From contig JBPCMS010000078.1 of NCBI GenBank assembly GCA_051002015.1, positions 6,391-70,390 of the forward strand: 64,000 nucleotides of DNA, written 5' to 3'. Below are positions 7,771 to 15,899 of the stretch, piece by piece. This DNA comes from JACDBE01 sp051002015. Its GTDB lineage: Bacteria > Actinomycetota > Acidimicrobiia > Spongiisociales > UBA5794. The stretch's first letter is position 1. Each line of letters starts with the position of its first letter. Made by a program: the position numbers and the translations under genes. The notes beneath the pieces were generated by a model. The model did no database searches, had not been told where the DNA came from, and saw only the letters and a program-made list of their open reading frames with translations.

Positions 7771-8550
7771 ATGAGCGGCAAGGTGATGACGATGAAGACC
7801 TGGGCCGACTTCGAGAGGATGCAGGTGGCCGGGCGATGTGTCGCTGCGGTGCACGCCGCCGTCCGGGAGGCCGCCGCCCCCGGTGTCTCCACCAGCGAGC
7901 TCGACGCCATCGCCGAGGCGGTGGTCAGGGCGCACGGCTGCCGACCATCGTTCCTCGGCTACCACGGCTATCCGGCCACGATCTGCGCCTCGCCCAACGC
8001 CACCATCGTCCACGGCATCCCCGACGGCTACCGCCTGGTGGAGGGCGATGTCCTGTCCGTCGACGCCGGCGCCATCTTCGAGGGTTGGCACGGCGACGCC
8101 GCCTTCACCATGGCCATCGGTGAGGTGCCTCGCGCCGTCGCCCGACTGATCGAGGTGACCGAGGAGGCGTTGTGGAACGGGATCGCCCAGGCGCAGGCGG
8201 GCAGGAGGCTGGGCGACATCGGTCATGCCGTCGAGCAGACCGCCTCGCCGCACGGCTACGGCGTGGTGCGGGAGTACGTCGGACACGGGATCGGTCGTTC
8301 GATGCACGAGGCGCCCGACGTCCACAACTTCGGTGACACCGGCAAGGGGCTCAAGCTGAAGACGGGGATGGCGCTGGCCATCGAGCCGATGTTCAACCTG
8401 GGCGGCGCGGAGACGTTGACCCTCGAGGACGGCTGGACCGTGGTCACCGCAGACGGCTCGATCTCCGCCCACTTCGAGCACACCGTGCTGCTCACCGAGA
8501 AGGGCTCGATGGTGTCGACCCTGCCCGAACCGGTCCTGGTCGGCGCCTGA
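7771..8550 (+). CDS. map: Methionine aminopeptidase type I
   Basis: 259 residues. It removes the initiator Met from nascent proteins. Metal ligands are visible in VDAGAIFEGWHGDAAF, GHGIGRSMHEAP, ALAIEPMF and SAHFEHTVL, and YHGYPATICAS carries the substrate-side His. ATG 7771 is used; ATG 7786 would trim five residues. The terminal 240 bases are duplicated 1785 bases downstream. The last two codons (Gly-Ala) lie at the repeat boundary, and the downstream copy ends differently (VEARR), so this end may have been rewritten by the event that created the duplicate. Confidence 0.96.
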   Translation: MSGKVMTMKTWADFERMQVAGRCVAAVHAAVREAAAPGVSTSELDAIAEAVVRAHGCRPSFLGYHGYPATICASPNATIVHGIPDGYRLVEGDVLSVDAGAIFEGWHGDAAFTMAIGEVPRAVARLIEVTEEALWNGIAQAQAGRRLGDIGHAVEQTASPHGYGVVREYVGHGIGRSMHEAPDVHNFGDTGKGLKLKTGMALAIEPMFNLGGAETLTLEDGWTVVTADGSISAHFEHTVLLTEKGSMVSTLPEPVLVGA

Positions 8551-8683
8551 GGGGACCGCGGAACGGCGCTCAGCGTCCCACCAGCTCCCGTCGTCGAGAA
8601 CCACCTGCTCCAGCGGGTGGGTGGCCGGACCCTGGAGGACCGCCCCGTCGAGTCCGTAGCCCGAGCCGTGACATGACAACCCG
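8551..8683 (-). pseudogene. Remnant of a Rieske [2Fe-2S] domain
   Basis: On the minus strand, immediately after the TIGR02588 gene, the frame reads LSCHGSGYGLDGAVLQGPA and then THPLEQVVLDDGSW. This is the second Rieske ligand box (CHGS) and the typical LDG-x-V-x-x-GPA-x-x-PL end of ferredoxin or cytochrome bc1 Rieske proteins. The first box (C-x-H) and any start codon are missing, and the frame runs on into the antisense of map without a stop. It is therefore a broken C-terminal fragment cut at the map junction. Confidence 0.7.
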
Positions 8684-8701
8684 CCTCGGCACCGGCCGCC
8701 G

Positions 8702-9085
8702 TCATGGCAGGGAGAACCCGCCCACACGCACCACGAGGTCGCCGTCCGCCGGGTCGTCCTCGAAGACGAACACCAGGTCATCCGAGGCGCCCCCGGCGAG
8801 GAAGTCGATCGTCTGGTCTGCGGTCACCGTCTCGTCTCCGATGGTCAGCTCGGCGACGACCTGGACATCGGCGGCGGTGGTGTCACCGTCATTCACGACC
8901 AGGACCGGGACGTGGAAGCGTGGACCCCTGGCCTCGACCTCCCCATTGACGGAGGCGTTCGGTGCCGCCGGCTCCTGGTCGCCGATGATCTGCCCGGCGA
9001 TGAGCCCGACCACGCCGAGCAGCACGAGGCAAGCCACGAAGAACGTGACCCATTCGGCTCCGGTACGGGAGCGGGAAGCAGTCAT
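8702..9085 (-). CDS. TIGR02588 family membrane-anchored protein
   Basis: 127 residues: a short cytoplasmic N-terminus, one hydrophobic segment (about residues 12-32, EWVTFFVACLVLLGVVGLIA), then an extracytoplasmic beta-rich domain with FHVPVLVVNDGDTTAADVQVV. Family assignment comes from recall of the TIGR02587/TIGR02588 gene pair, whose function is not known. The start overlaps the stop of the upstream partner (ATGA). In-frame upstream extension is rejected because it would be antisense-like low-complexity sequence. Confidence 0.75.
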   Translation of the reverse strand: MTASRSRTGAEWVTFFVACLVLLGVVGLIAGQIIGDQEPAAPNASVNGEVEARGPRFHVPVLVVNDGDTTAADVQVVAELTIGDETVTADQTIDFLAGGASDDLVFVFEDDPADGDLVVRVGGFSLP

Positions 9086-9969
9086 ATCGCCAACCGTCCC
9101 GCCGCTCCCCCGATGGCCGCCGGCAACCCGAGCACCACCACCTGGCTCAGGGTCGCCGGCCATGGTCCCTCCACGTTCTGGAAGATGACCAGCATCGACC
9201 ACGACGCACCGAGCGCCACCAGGTAGGCGGCCACGGTTTCGCTCACCGGCCGTTGGAAGATGCCTCGCTGGGCGTGGCGTTGCTCTTCCTTGGCGAACCC
9301 GGCGACGAACACGATGCCATAACAGGCCAGCAGCGACAGCCCCATCAACCCCAGCAACCACGGTGGGTCGAGTGCGGACGCCAGCATCGGTACCTCGTCT
9401 GTGGGGGCGATGCTGAGCGACAGGAAGACGGCCCCGATGAGGGTGGCGCCGAGATCGGCGAGGGTGCCGTTCATGCGCTCCGACCCCTTGGTGCCGGTAT
9501 CACCGCCGCCGGCATCGTCTTCGTCGGATTCATCGCGACCACGTTGCAGGAAGTGGGCGGCTACCCCGATTCCGATGCAGAACGGGACGGACCCGTAGAC
9601 GACCTGGCCAAGCCCTTCCTGCAGCGGCGTTCGACCGTTCAGCTCGCCCAGGAGGATGAGGATGACGGTGACGCTGAGGAGACCGATCGCCATCGCCTCG
9701 ACGGTGTCCATCAGGGCGTCTCCCCACCGGATGTCACGGGTGGAGCGGAACCCGGACGTGCGGTTGAGGAGGAGCACGGGCACCGTGGTGAGACCGAGGA
9801 CGACCAGCGTTTGACCCGGTCGGGTGCTGCTGCCCGTCGACCACACCTCCGTCGTGTAGAGCAAGGGGATGCCAAAGAGAAGGCCCCCGGACACGGCCCG
9901 GACGACATCGACCAACTCCTCCCGCCAAGGACCCCGACCGCCATCACCCTTCGACGGGCGGCGGCTCAT
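9082..9969 (-). CDS. TIGR02587 family polytopic membrane protein
   Basis: 295 residues with about seven to eight hydrophobic segments. The N-terminal WREELVDVVRAVSGGLLFG and PLLYTTEVW region is characteristic of the TIGR02587 (DUF2391-type) family. A charged loop near residues 145-165 (RGRDESDEDDAGGGD) separates two halves. ATG 9969 is used. It is translationally coupled to the TIGR02588 gene, and the pair sits between two copies of the map 3' end. Biological role unknown; fusion or partner with ion-related membrane complexes is possible but not shown. Confidence 0.75.
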   Translation of the reverse strand: MSRRPSKGDGGRGPWREELVDVVRAVSGGLLFGIPLLYTTEVWSTGSSTRPGQTLVVLGLTTVPVLLLNRTSGFRSTRDIRWGDALMDTVEAMAIGLLSVTVILILLGELNGRTPLQEGLGQVVYGSVPFCIGIGVAAHFLQRGRDESDEDDAGGGDTGTKGSERMNGTLADLGATLIGAVFLSLSIAPTDEVPMLASALDPPWLLGLMGLSLLACYGIVFVAGFAKEEQRHAQRGIFQRPVSETVAAYLVALGASWSMLVIFQNVEGPWPATLSQVVVLGLPAAIGGAAGRLAI

Positions 9970-10086
9970 GGCGCGCCGCCACGTTTCGCCGAAGGCGATA
10001 CGACCGGGAGGGGCTTTCGGAAGCGCGGCATCAGGGTCGCTTACCCGAGTCGGTGGCCGTTGAATCCTTGGAGATGAGGCCGGGCC

Positions 10087-10341
10087 ATGCACGAGGCGCC
10101 CGACGTCCACAACTTCGGTGACACCGGCAAGGGGCTCAAGCTGAAGACGGGGATGGCGCTGGCCATCGAGCCGATGTTCAACCTGGGCGGCGAGGAGACG
10201 TTGACCCTCGAGGACGGCTGGACCGTGGTCACCGCCGACGGCTCGATCTCCGCCCACTTCGAGCACACCGTGCTGCTCACCGAGAAGGGGTCGTTGGTGT
10301 CGACCCTGCCCGAACCGGTCCTGGTCGAGGCCCGTCGCTGA
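10087..10341 (+). pseudogene. Duplicated 3' fragment of map
   Basis: An 84-codon frame identical to the last third of MAP except for a few residues (GGEE for GGAE, SLVST for SMVST, and the end VLVEARR). It has two metal-binding Glu motifs (AIEPMF, HFEHTV) but lacks the N-terminal two thirds of the enzyme, so it cannot be catalytic. The longer VEARR end could be the ancestral end of map. Confidence 0.9.
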
Positions 10342-10418
10342 ACCCGTCGACAAGTGGGACGTCGGTATGGACAGACCACGAGCCGGCCGGGGGAAGCGGC
10401 CCGACGAGAGAGGGGCGA

Positions 10419-10913
10419 TCAGGAGGTTCGTCCGGCGGCCACCCGCCACTCGTGATCGGTGGAAGCGCCGGCCTTTGTTGCCTCGAGAACTGCGTCGATC
10501 TCTTCCTGGGTGAGCTCACTGACCAGGCAGAACTCGTTGCCGAACGGGTCTTGCATGACGGCCCAGTCGAGCACCGGTGGTTGGTCGCCGTGGGAACCGG
10601 GTCGCGGGTAGAGAGTGGGTGGCTTCTTGACCGATCCGCCAAGAGCAACGATCTGTTCGATGGCGCGGTCGGTCCCCTCGTTCGGAGTGAGGTCGATGTG
10701 TACTCGGTTGGTCCACCGACCTTTGGGCGCATCGACCACGTGAAGGATGAACTCGTGTTTCCATGGATCCTTCTGGCCCAGATAGCCGAAGCGACCATGC
10801 CAACCACTACGGGTTCCTATTATCTCCAGGCCGGTCAGTTCCGACCAGAACTCATAGCCAACAGTGAGATCACCGACATCGATGACCGTGCAGCGGTATG
10901 TCCCTATCCCCAT
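10419..10913 (-). CDS. VOC (glyoxalase/bleomycin-resistance fold) family protein
   Basis: 164 residues in two beta-alpha-beta-beta-beta halves. The N-terminal half reads CTVIDVGDLTVGYEFWSELTG, and the second half has VMQDPFGNEFCLV, the classic end of VOC domains. The substrate is unknown. A TAGGTT box lies six bases upstream of the ATG, so it can be read as a leaderless transcript separate from the neighbouring cupin gene. Local GC is visibly lower (one 60-base line is about 53% GC) than the roughly 70% elsewhere, which suggests acquisition from outside. Confidence 0.85.
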   Translation of the reverse strand: MGIGTYRCTVIDVGDLTVGYEFWSELTGLEIIGTRSGWHGRFGYLGQKDPWKHEFILHVVDAPKGRWTNRVHIDLTPNEGTDRAIEQIVALGGSVKKPPTLYPRPGSHGDQPPVLDWAVMQDPFGNEFCLVSELTQEEIDAVLEATKAGASTDHEWRVAAGRTS

Positions 10914-10922
10914 CTACGGAAC

Positions 10923-11288
10923 CTAGCCGCCCATTTGCTGCCTTGCGTGCTCGCCGAACTGACGCATCGGTCCCACCGGGCCGACCTCGAGGAACACGAC
11001 GACCTCATCGGTCCAGGCGGTGTGGCCGGCCGGCCAATAGTAGAGCTGGCCCGCTTGCGTGGTCTCTTCGGTGCCGTCCGCATGACGAAGGTGGATCGAT
11101 CCTTCGAGGACTAGCCCCCAGTGGGGGCTGGGGCACCGGTCGCCGGGCAATCCTTTGAGCACGGGTGACAGGTCGGTGCCCGCAGGCACCCGTGCATATC
11201 GGACGGCCATCTCGCCCCATTCTGCATAGCGAGTGCTGAGCTCACCCTGCTCCAGCTCGATGGGGACCTCGTCGATCGTCTGTCTCAT
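10923..11288 (-). CDS. Small cupin-domain protein
   Basis: 121 residues with a single cupin barrel: PHWGLVLEGSIHLRHADG forms motif 1 and GQLYYWPAGHTAW forms motif 2. The family is broad, so no substrate can be named. ATG 11288 is preceded by tgctcct-like spacing and an AGGAGC ribosome binding site on the minus strand. The promoter at 11398-11426 carries repressor-like repeats matching those at the PadR gene, so this gene is the probable PadR target, with the VOC gene behind it. Confidence 0.85.
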   Translation of the reverse strand: MRQTIDEVPIELEQGELSTRYAEWGEMAVRYARVPAGTDLSPVLKGLPGDRCPSPHWGLVLEGSIHLRHADGTEETTQAGQLYYWPAGHTAWTDEVVVFLEVGPVGPMRQFGEHARQQMGG

Positions 11289-11389
11289 TGTTGCTCCTAG
11301 TCCTCAGGCGGCTTTCCACGGGCTCGACGCAGCGGTCCGGTTTCCGGCGGCGACCCTTCCGAGTCCACCACCCCTCCTCTGCTATCGTT

Positions 11390-11426
11390 GCGAGTAGAAT
11401 CTACTCGCCTTGCGAGTAGATGTCAA
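11390..11426 (-). promoter_or_regulatory. Cupin promoter with overlapping PadR-like operator
   Basis: On the minus strand TTGACA (11421-11426) and TAGATT (11398-11403) are separated by 17 bases, a near-consensus housekeeping promoter. A perfect inverted repeat GCGAGTAGA-A-TCTACTCGC (11390-11408) covers the -10 box, and a further exact half-site GCGAGTAGA (11412-11420) fills the spacer. Binding here would block RNA polymerase. Similar CTCGCA/TGCGAG half-sites lie at the PadR gene start. Confidence 0.8.
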
Positions 11427-11594
11427 CAGGAAGATTATGCTACGGCACCCGCGCTACCGGCGTGCGGTAGTACCCGTTCGGTTCGACTTCGGTCCAGACG
11501 AGGATCTCGAGGGCGCGCAGCGGTGTGACCGTGTATCCGCGGACCGCCAGGTCGCCACAGACGGCTTCGAGGACGGGCGGCGCTTGGCGGCAGC
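11427..11594 (-). other. Spacer between cupin promoter and PadR gene, possible gene remnant
   Basis: No intact gene is supported here. On the minus strand the frame ending at 11440 reads LEAVCGDLAVRGYTVTPLR followed by ALEILVWTEVEPNGYY, which looks like real protein rather than antisense noise, but it has no convincing start and overlaps the end of the PadR gene. It may be the tail of a lost gene. Confidence 0.35.
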
Positions 11595-12305
11595 TCAACC
11601 GGAGGTCTTGCCTCTGCCGCGATCCCGTATGCGCTCGAGCCGTTCCCTGGTCGCCGGCGTGATCGACGAATCGGTCGTCGACGGCCACTCGCTGACTTCG
11701 GCGGCGGCCGTGGTCAGGGATGCCTCGATGTCGACCAGGAGGGTGGTGGTGACATCGATGACGCGGGTGACGACGTGGAGCCGTTCCGGGAACTGGGGAC
11801 GATCGTGAACCACGAGGCGCTCATGGTCCGAGCCACCAACGCCCTCTTCGAGCATCCACAGCGGACCGCCCTCTTCGAGGTACTCGTCGACAAACCCGAG
11901 CAGGGTATCGAGCATCGACCGCGCCATCCGGGCCGTCGCCTCCATGGATCCGACCATGTCCTCGACGCTGCCCTGATCGCCGTAGAACATCCGGACGAGC
12001 CCCTCGATCTCGAGGCGAGGCTCTTCAGGTTCGGTGCTCAGCCACTCCTCCATGGCCCTCCTCCCCTCGGGAGTGATCGTGTACCGGTTTCTGTGCCGCT
12101 TGCCTACCGGCTCACGTTCCACGCTCGCCCAACCCAGATCGATCAGACGTTTCTGTTCCCGGTACAGGTGACCCTCCGAGGATGGCCACACGAACCGCAA
12201 ACTGCGACGAAGCTGGTTGGTGAGCTCGTAACCGGTCCATGATCTGGCAGCAAGAAGCCCTAACAGCGCATAAGTAGTGGGAGAAGGCTGTTTCACCAGA
12301 CCCAT
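11595..12305 (-). CDS. PadR family transcriptional regulator
   Basis: 236 residues. The N-terminal winged helix-turn-helix (about 8-85) has TTYALLGLLAARSWTGYEL, WPSSEGHLYREQKRLIDLGW and RNRYTITPEGRRAMEEWL, all typical of PadR repressors. The C-terminal half is helical and acidic, with AMEATARMARSMLDTLLGF-like dimer helices; it is longer than the minimal PadR. The operator-like palindrome lies directly at its start, suggesting autoregulation, and a better version covers the cupin promoter. Local base composition is lower in GC, like the cupin and VOC genes. The inducer is unknown. Confidence 0.88.
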   Translation of the reverse strand: MGLVKQPSPTTYALLGLLAARSWTGYELTNQLRRSLRFVWPSSEGHLYREQKRLIDLGWASVEREPVGKRHRNRYTITPEGRRAMEEWLSTEPEEPRLEIEGLVRMFYGDQGSVEDMVGSMEATARMARSMLDTLLGFVDEYLEEGGPLWMLEEGVGGSDHERLVVHDRPQFPERLHVVTRVIDVTTTLLVDIEASLTTAAAEVSEWPSTTDSSITPATRERLERIRDRGRGKTSG

Positions 12306-12309
12306 ATTA

Positions 12310-12322
12310 CTCGCAATGCGAG
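12310..12322. promoter_or_regulatory. PadR-like operator at the PadR gene start
   Basis: CTCGCA-A-TGCGAG is an inverted repeat with one central base, five bases upstream of the PadR ATG. It shares the CTCGC/GCGAG core with the operators at 11390-11420, suggesting one regulator binds both places. Confidence 0.6.
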
Positions 12323-12376
12323 CATTTGTGACCTGGAGGCGCCTCGGGTTCGCCGTTCCGGTGCGCCGCGGTCGGC

Positions 12377-13111
12377 TCAGCGGTCGACGGGGACCAGGCG
12401 CTCGGCGACGGCAAGCGCCTCGGCCAGCGTGGTGTCCGCCTCGATCCTGACCAGCACCCCGTGTCTGGTCGTCACCAGGGTGCTTCCCGCCAGCCGGGCC
12501 CGGTCTCGTAAGGGGTTTCCCTCGGTGTCGAGCACGACCAGGGTGTGGGGGGCGCCCTCGATCCACAGCCCCGGAGCACCGCCGACCGTCACCTGCTGGA
12601 TCTCCGTCCCGGAGCCGATCTCCTTGCCGATCAGGCCCTCGGTGGCGGTCCCGTCGAGCTGGGTGATCAGCAGCCGCCACCCATCGGTGGGCGACCCGTA
12701 GGCAAGGGTGACCATCCCACCGGGGACGGTGAAGTCGACGAACACCGCGTCCGGCTCGACCTGGTTGAGCCCGACCAGGTTGAACGAGGCCGCCTCGGCG
12801 GCGTCGTCGAGCGTGGTGAGCTGGCCGAGGCTGCGTACGGTCGATGCCGGGGTGAGATCGGCGACCTGGGTTATCTCCAGTGGGCCGATCCCGATGAGGT
12901 CGGCAACGGCCCTTCTGGTGGTGGGGATGACCGCGGTGAGGATGACGGCGATGGCGGCCGCCGCCGCCACCATCCGCCACGGGGAGCGGCGGGGCACCGG
13001 CGGCGCCGCGATCCGATCGGTCACCGCCTCGACCAGCGGCGGGGTGGTCGGGAACACGATCTCGGACCGCAGCGAGTCGAGCATCGACCCGAGGGCATCG
13101 TGGGCGGTCAT
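12377..13111 (-). CDS. Membrane-anchored anti-sigma-like protein
   Basis: 244 residues. A short cytoplasmic N-terminus with no obvious zinc HxxxCxxC motif is followed by one membrane segment (about residues 46-66, WRMVAAAAAIAVILTAVIP) and an extracytoplasmic domain with two similar beta-rich parts. The gene overlaps the upstream ECF sigma gene by four bases, the standard sigma/anti-sigma arrangement. The anti-sigma role is inferred from context, not from a recognised anti-sigma domain. Confidence 0.7.
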   Translation of the reverse strand: MTAHDALGSMLDSLRSEIVFPTTPPLVEAVTDRIAAPPVPRRSPWRMVAAAAAIAVILTAVIPTTRRAVADLIGIGPLEITQVADLTPASTVRSLGQLTTLDDAAEAASFNLVGLNQVEPDAVFVDFTVPGGMVTLAYGSPTDGWRLLITQLDGTATEGLIGKEIGSGTEIQQVTVGGAPGLWIEGAPHTLVVLDTEGNPLRDRARLAGSTLVTTRHGVLVRIEADTTLAEALAVAERLVPVDR

Positions 13112-13689
13112 GGCATCCTTCCCCCCAGATCGGTGCGGAGGTGCTCCATCGCCCTCCACAGCCGCGACTTCACCGTTCCCTTGGGGATCCCGGCGGCCGC
13201 CGCCGTCTCCGCCTCGCTGAGCTGGAGGTAGTAGCGGAGCCCGACCACGAGCCGCTCACCATCGGGGAGGCGGTTGACGGCATCGAGCAGGGCTCGTCTG
13301 GTTTCCGCCGCCTCGGCCTCCTGCTCCGGGGTCAGGTCGGGGACGTCGGGGGCCAGTCGGATCGACCGCGCCTCGTATGCCAGCCTGCGACCAGACGACC
13401 GGCGTCGATTGCGGGCCTCGTTGGCGACGATGGTGAGCAGCCACGGCCGGAACGGGCGGCGCGGGTCGAACCGGTGGAGCGACACGTATGCCTTCACAAA
13501 GCCCTCCTGGGCGGCGTCCTCGGCGTCCGTTGCCGACCCGGTGACCAGGTAGGCCACCCGGAAGGCGAGCTGCTGGTGGATGGCCACCAGCCGGGCGTAG
13601 GCCGCCTGGTCGCCGTCCCGCGCCCTGGTCGCCAGCTCGACCTGGTCGGGTGGCGGGGCGTCATCGGCCGGGTCGAGCTCAGGGGGCAC
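13108..13689 (-). CDS. ECF-type RNA polymerase sigma factor
   Basis: 193 residues. Region 2 (about 20-90) has AYLVTGSATDAEDAAQEGF and the RPFRPWLLTIVANEARN segment. Region 4 (about 130-185) has LPDGERLVVGLRYYLQLS and GIPKGTVKSRLWRAMEHLR. The start is GTG 13689. It is followed, with a four-base overlap, by the membrane anti-sigma-like gene, so it probably responds to an envelope signal. The 137-base spacer to the divergent-side esterase gene shows no clear further element. Confidence 0.92.
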   Translation of the reverse strand: MPPELDPADDAPPPDQVELATRARDGDQAAYARLVAIHQQLAFRVAYLVTGSATDAEDAAQEGFVKAYVSLHRFDPRRPFRPWLLTIVANEARNRRRSSGRRLAYEARSIRLAPDVPDLTPEQEAEAAETRRALLDAVNRLPDGERLVVGLRYYLQLSEAETAAAAGIPKGTVKSRLWRAMEHLRTDLGGRMP

Positions 13690-13826
13690 CGGAACGCCGT
13701 CGGCCGGTTGCCGCCGCCGATGCGACCCAGACTACGAGCGCCCCACCCTTCACGACGGATCCTCCTTGTGATCGTCCGTCGCCGTTGGTACTCCGCCGCG
13801 GTCGATCCGGTTCGCGGCGGCGGCGG

Positions 13827-14549
13827 TCAGGACAACTCGTCGAGGTATCTGGGGAGCATCGCCCGCCACGTCGGCCAGTCGTGGGGCCAGGTCTCGTCCC
13901 ACTGGTCGACCCGGTTGGGGATGTCCTTGGCGCCGAGGGCGTTGGCCATCTGCCAGGTTCGCTCCGGAAACTCCCAGGCTCCGCTCCCCGTGGCGAACAG
14001 GACAAACCGGGTGCGGAGCAGGTCGAGCTGCCATCCATTGAGGTCTGGGAGGAAATGCAGCGGCGACGAGTAGTAGAAGTCGTCGCTCCAATGCCCGTGG
14101 AGCCGGTCGGACAGGTCGTAGGTGCCGCTCATGCACAGCGCCGCCCGGAACAGATCGGGGTGTCTGGTCAGCAGCTCGACGGCCCAGAAGGCGCCAACGG
14201 ACGCTCCGGCCGAGATCACGGTGATGCCTTCGTCGTTGCAGTCGGAGCGGATGGCAGGGACCACCTCCTCGGCGATGAAGCGGTCGAACTGGTTCTGCAG
14301 CCACATCGAGTGGCGGGGGTCGTCGCCCATCATCCACGACCGGCCCGAGATCGAGTCGACCGAGTACACCTTGATCCGCCTGGCGGCGAGCAGGTCGGCC
14401 ACCGAGCTGATGGCGTGGAACCGCTCCGCTTCCTCGGCGTCCCCCCCAGCGGTGGGAAAGAGCAGCACCGGGGTGCCGACGGTGCCCCACCGGGCCAGGG
14501 TGGCGTTCTGCTGGACCCGATCCGAATACCAGTACTCCACCGCCTTCAT
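13827..14549 (-). CDS. Alpha/beta-hydrolase, esterase (PF00756-like)
   Basis: 240 residues with the esterase-D/PHB-depolymerase-like fold. The nucleophile elbow is SAGASVGAFW (G-x-S-x-G), preceded by VVPAIRSDCNDEGITV, and the C-terminal TWPHDWPTWRAMLPRYL supplies the likely catalytic His. No signal peptide is seen, so it is probably cytosolic. The ATG lies inside the end of the ATP-grasp gene (four-base overlap), so the two are coupled and probably act in one pathway. Confidence 0.85.
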   Translation of the reverse strand: MKAVEYWYSDRVQQNATLARWGTVGTPVLLFPTAGGDAEEAERFHAISSVADLLAARRIKVYSVDSISGRSWMMGDDPRHSMWLQNQFDRFIAEEVVPAIRSDCNDEGITVISAGASVGAFWAVELLTRHPDLFRAALCMSGTYDLSDRLHGHWSDDFYYSSPLHFLPDLNGWQLDLLRTRFVLFATGSGAWEFPERTWQMANALGAKDIPNRVDQWDETWPHDWPTWRAMLPRYLDELS

Positions 14550-15841
14550 GCCGTCCCCCCTTCGCCTTCCGCCGTCGACGACGCACCGGCGAGACGATCG
14601 GTCTCGGTGTGGCGCCAGAACTGGACGAGCCCGTAGAAGTGGTCGGTGAACTGGTCGACCTCGTGGGCGGGGAACAGCGTCGCCACCTTGCGCCTGATGA
14701 TCTCCCTGACCCGCTCGGTCCCGAAGTAGTCGAGGGCGACTTGGTCGAGATCGTCCAGGTTCTCGGCGCAGAAGCTCTCGAAGCGGTCGGCGTCGAGGCG
14801 TTCCCTGGAGAGGCGGCCCATCGCCGCCAGCCGCTCCTCCGGATCCTCGATGGCTTCGGCGATGTCGAAGTAGTCCCTCCAACCCAGGTCGTGGCGCATC
14901 TTGCGCTTGGTGGCGGCGCAGAACAGCGACCAGCGCAGCAGCGCCTTCACCAGCCAGGGCAGGTGGTAGTGCAGCGAGGTCACCTGCGAGTCGGGGTTGG
15001 CGTTGGCGAAGTCGATCGGATAGAACACCCCGTCCTTTCGCAGCGCCTCGCACGAGTTGAAGTCCCACCCGAAGAAGGTGTTGATGGTCAGGGTCAGGTT
15101 GGTCAGGTGGTCCCACTCGGCGCCGTCGACGAAGTTGAAGCCCACCTTGTAGCGGTCGTGGAGCGGGGCGTCAGGGTCGTAGCGGATGATGTTGATCTGG
15201 GGTCCGACGCCGAGGCAGCGCACGAACAGGTCGAAGGGGTGGACCGCCTTCTGGATGTGCATGATGCGCGAACCGGACGACTCGTAGGCGGCGACCAGGG
15301 CGTCCCCGTCGTCGATCTTGCTCACCCCGACCCAGGCGCCGCCGTCGTACGGCTTCATGAACAGCGGGTAGCCCATCCGGTCCCCGAGCGCCTTCAGGTC
15401 GAACATCTGGGCGTAGCGGTGGAGGGTGACGTCGAGATCGGCCTCGAGCGGGTCGGTGCGGCGGTACTCCTTCGGGGGCAGCAGCCAGGTCTCGGGGACG
15501 TTCGCCCCCAGCCGCATCAGGGCGGCGTACGAGGTGTGCTTCTGCATCGCCTGCAGCGTGAATGGATTGTTGAGGACGTACAGGTCGTCCTTCACCACCG
15601 CCTTCTTGATCCATTCCCGGCTGGTGTGGTACCAGGGGGTGAGCCGGTCGAGCACCACGTCGTAGCTGACGGGCTGATCGAGGTCGAAGGGCTCGATGGT
15701 GATGCGATCGGTCTCGAAGTCGACGGTGTCGCCGTCGACGGTCACGACCGGGGCGAGCTGGGCGAGGATGTCCTCGTAGAACTGGGGCCAGCAGAGATCG
15801 GCGCCCAGGGAGAGGCCGATGCGTCGGGTGTGGTGGCTCAT
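14546..15841 (-). CDS. ATP-grasp domain protein
   Basis: 431 residues. A Rossmann-like N-terminal part (IGLSLGADLCWPQFYEDIL) is followed by an ATP-grasp core with GYPLFMKPYDGGAWVGVSKI and the acidic metal-binding stretch near GVFYPIDFANANPDS. ATP-grasp enzymes join a carboxylate to an amine or thiol through an acyl-phosphate. The substrate is unknown. A TAACTT box six bases before the ATG indicates a leaderless transcript. It is flanked by two esterases of the same broad family, an uncommon set. Confidence 0.85.
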   Translation of the reverse strand: MSHHTRRIGLSLGADLCWPQFYEDILAQLAPVVTVDGDTVDFETDRITIEPFDLDQPVSYDVVLDRLTPWYHTSREWIKKAVVKDDLYVLNNPFTLQAMQKHTSYAALMRLGANVPETWLLPPKEYRRTDPLEADLDVTLHRYAQMFDLKALGDRMGYPLFMKPYDGGAWVGVSKIDDGDALVAAYESSGSRIMHIQKAVHPFDLFVRCLGVGPQINIIRYDPDAPLHDRYKVGFNFVDGAEWDHLTNLTLTINTFFGWDFNSCEALRKDGVFYPIDFANANPDSQVTSLHYHLPWLVKALLRWSLFCAATKRKMRHDLGWRDYFDIAEAIEDPEERLAAMGRLSRERLDADRFESFCAENLDDLDQVALDYFGTERVREIIRRKVATLFPAHEVDQFTDHFYGLVQFWRHTETDRLAGASSTAEGEGGTA

Positions 15842-15899
15842 AGCCCCAAGTTACTGCGCGGCCGCACCGGCCGGCAGCCGGCAAACGACCGACCATTGC

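Larger units (their letters stand above)
8302..10325 (+). repeat. Direct repeat of the map 3' end flanking the TIGR02587/TIGR02588 pair
   Basis: Bases 8302-8537 and 10087-10322 match with only about four mismatches (roughly 98% identity), an exact 1785-base offset with no gaps. Homology begins abruptly at the internal ATG of map and ends just before each stop codon. The region between the copies holds a Rieske fragment and two membrane-protein genes. The arrangement resembles an inserted or excisable module that rebuilt or copied the target gene end. Confidence 0.9.

Noticed and set aside
8702..9361. A longer start for the TIGR02588 gene
   Set aside because: The added 90 residues overlap the TIGR02587 coding region in another frame and are Arg/Gly-rich; the ATGA-overlapping start is typical for coupled genes.
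11410..11808. A + strand 132-codon frame between the cupin and PadR genes
   Set aside because: It starts inside the operator region, runs antisense into PadR, and has no conserved features; spacer is the better call.
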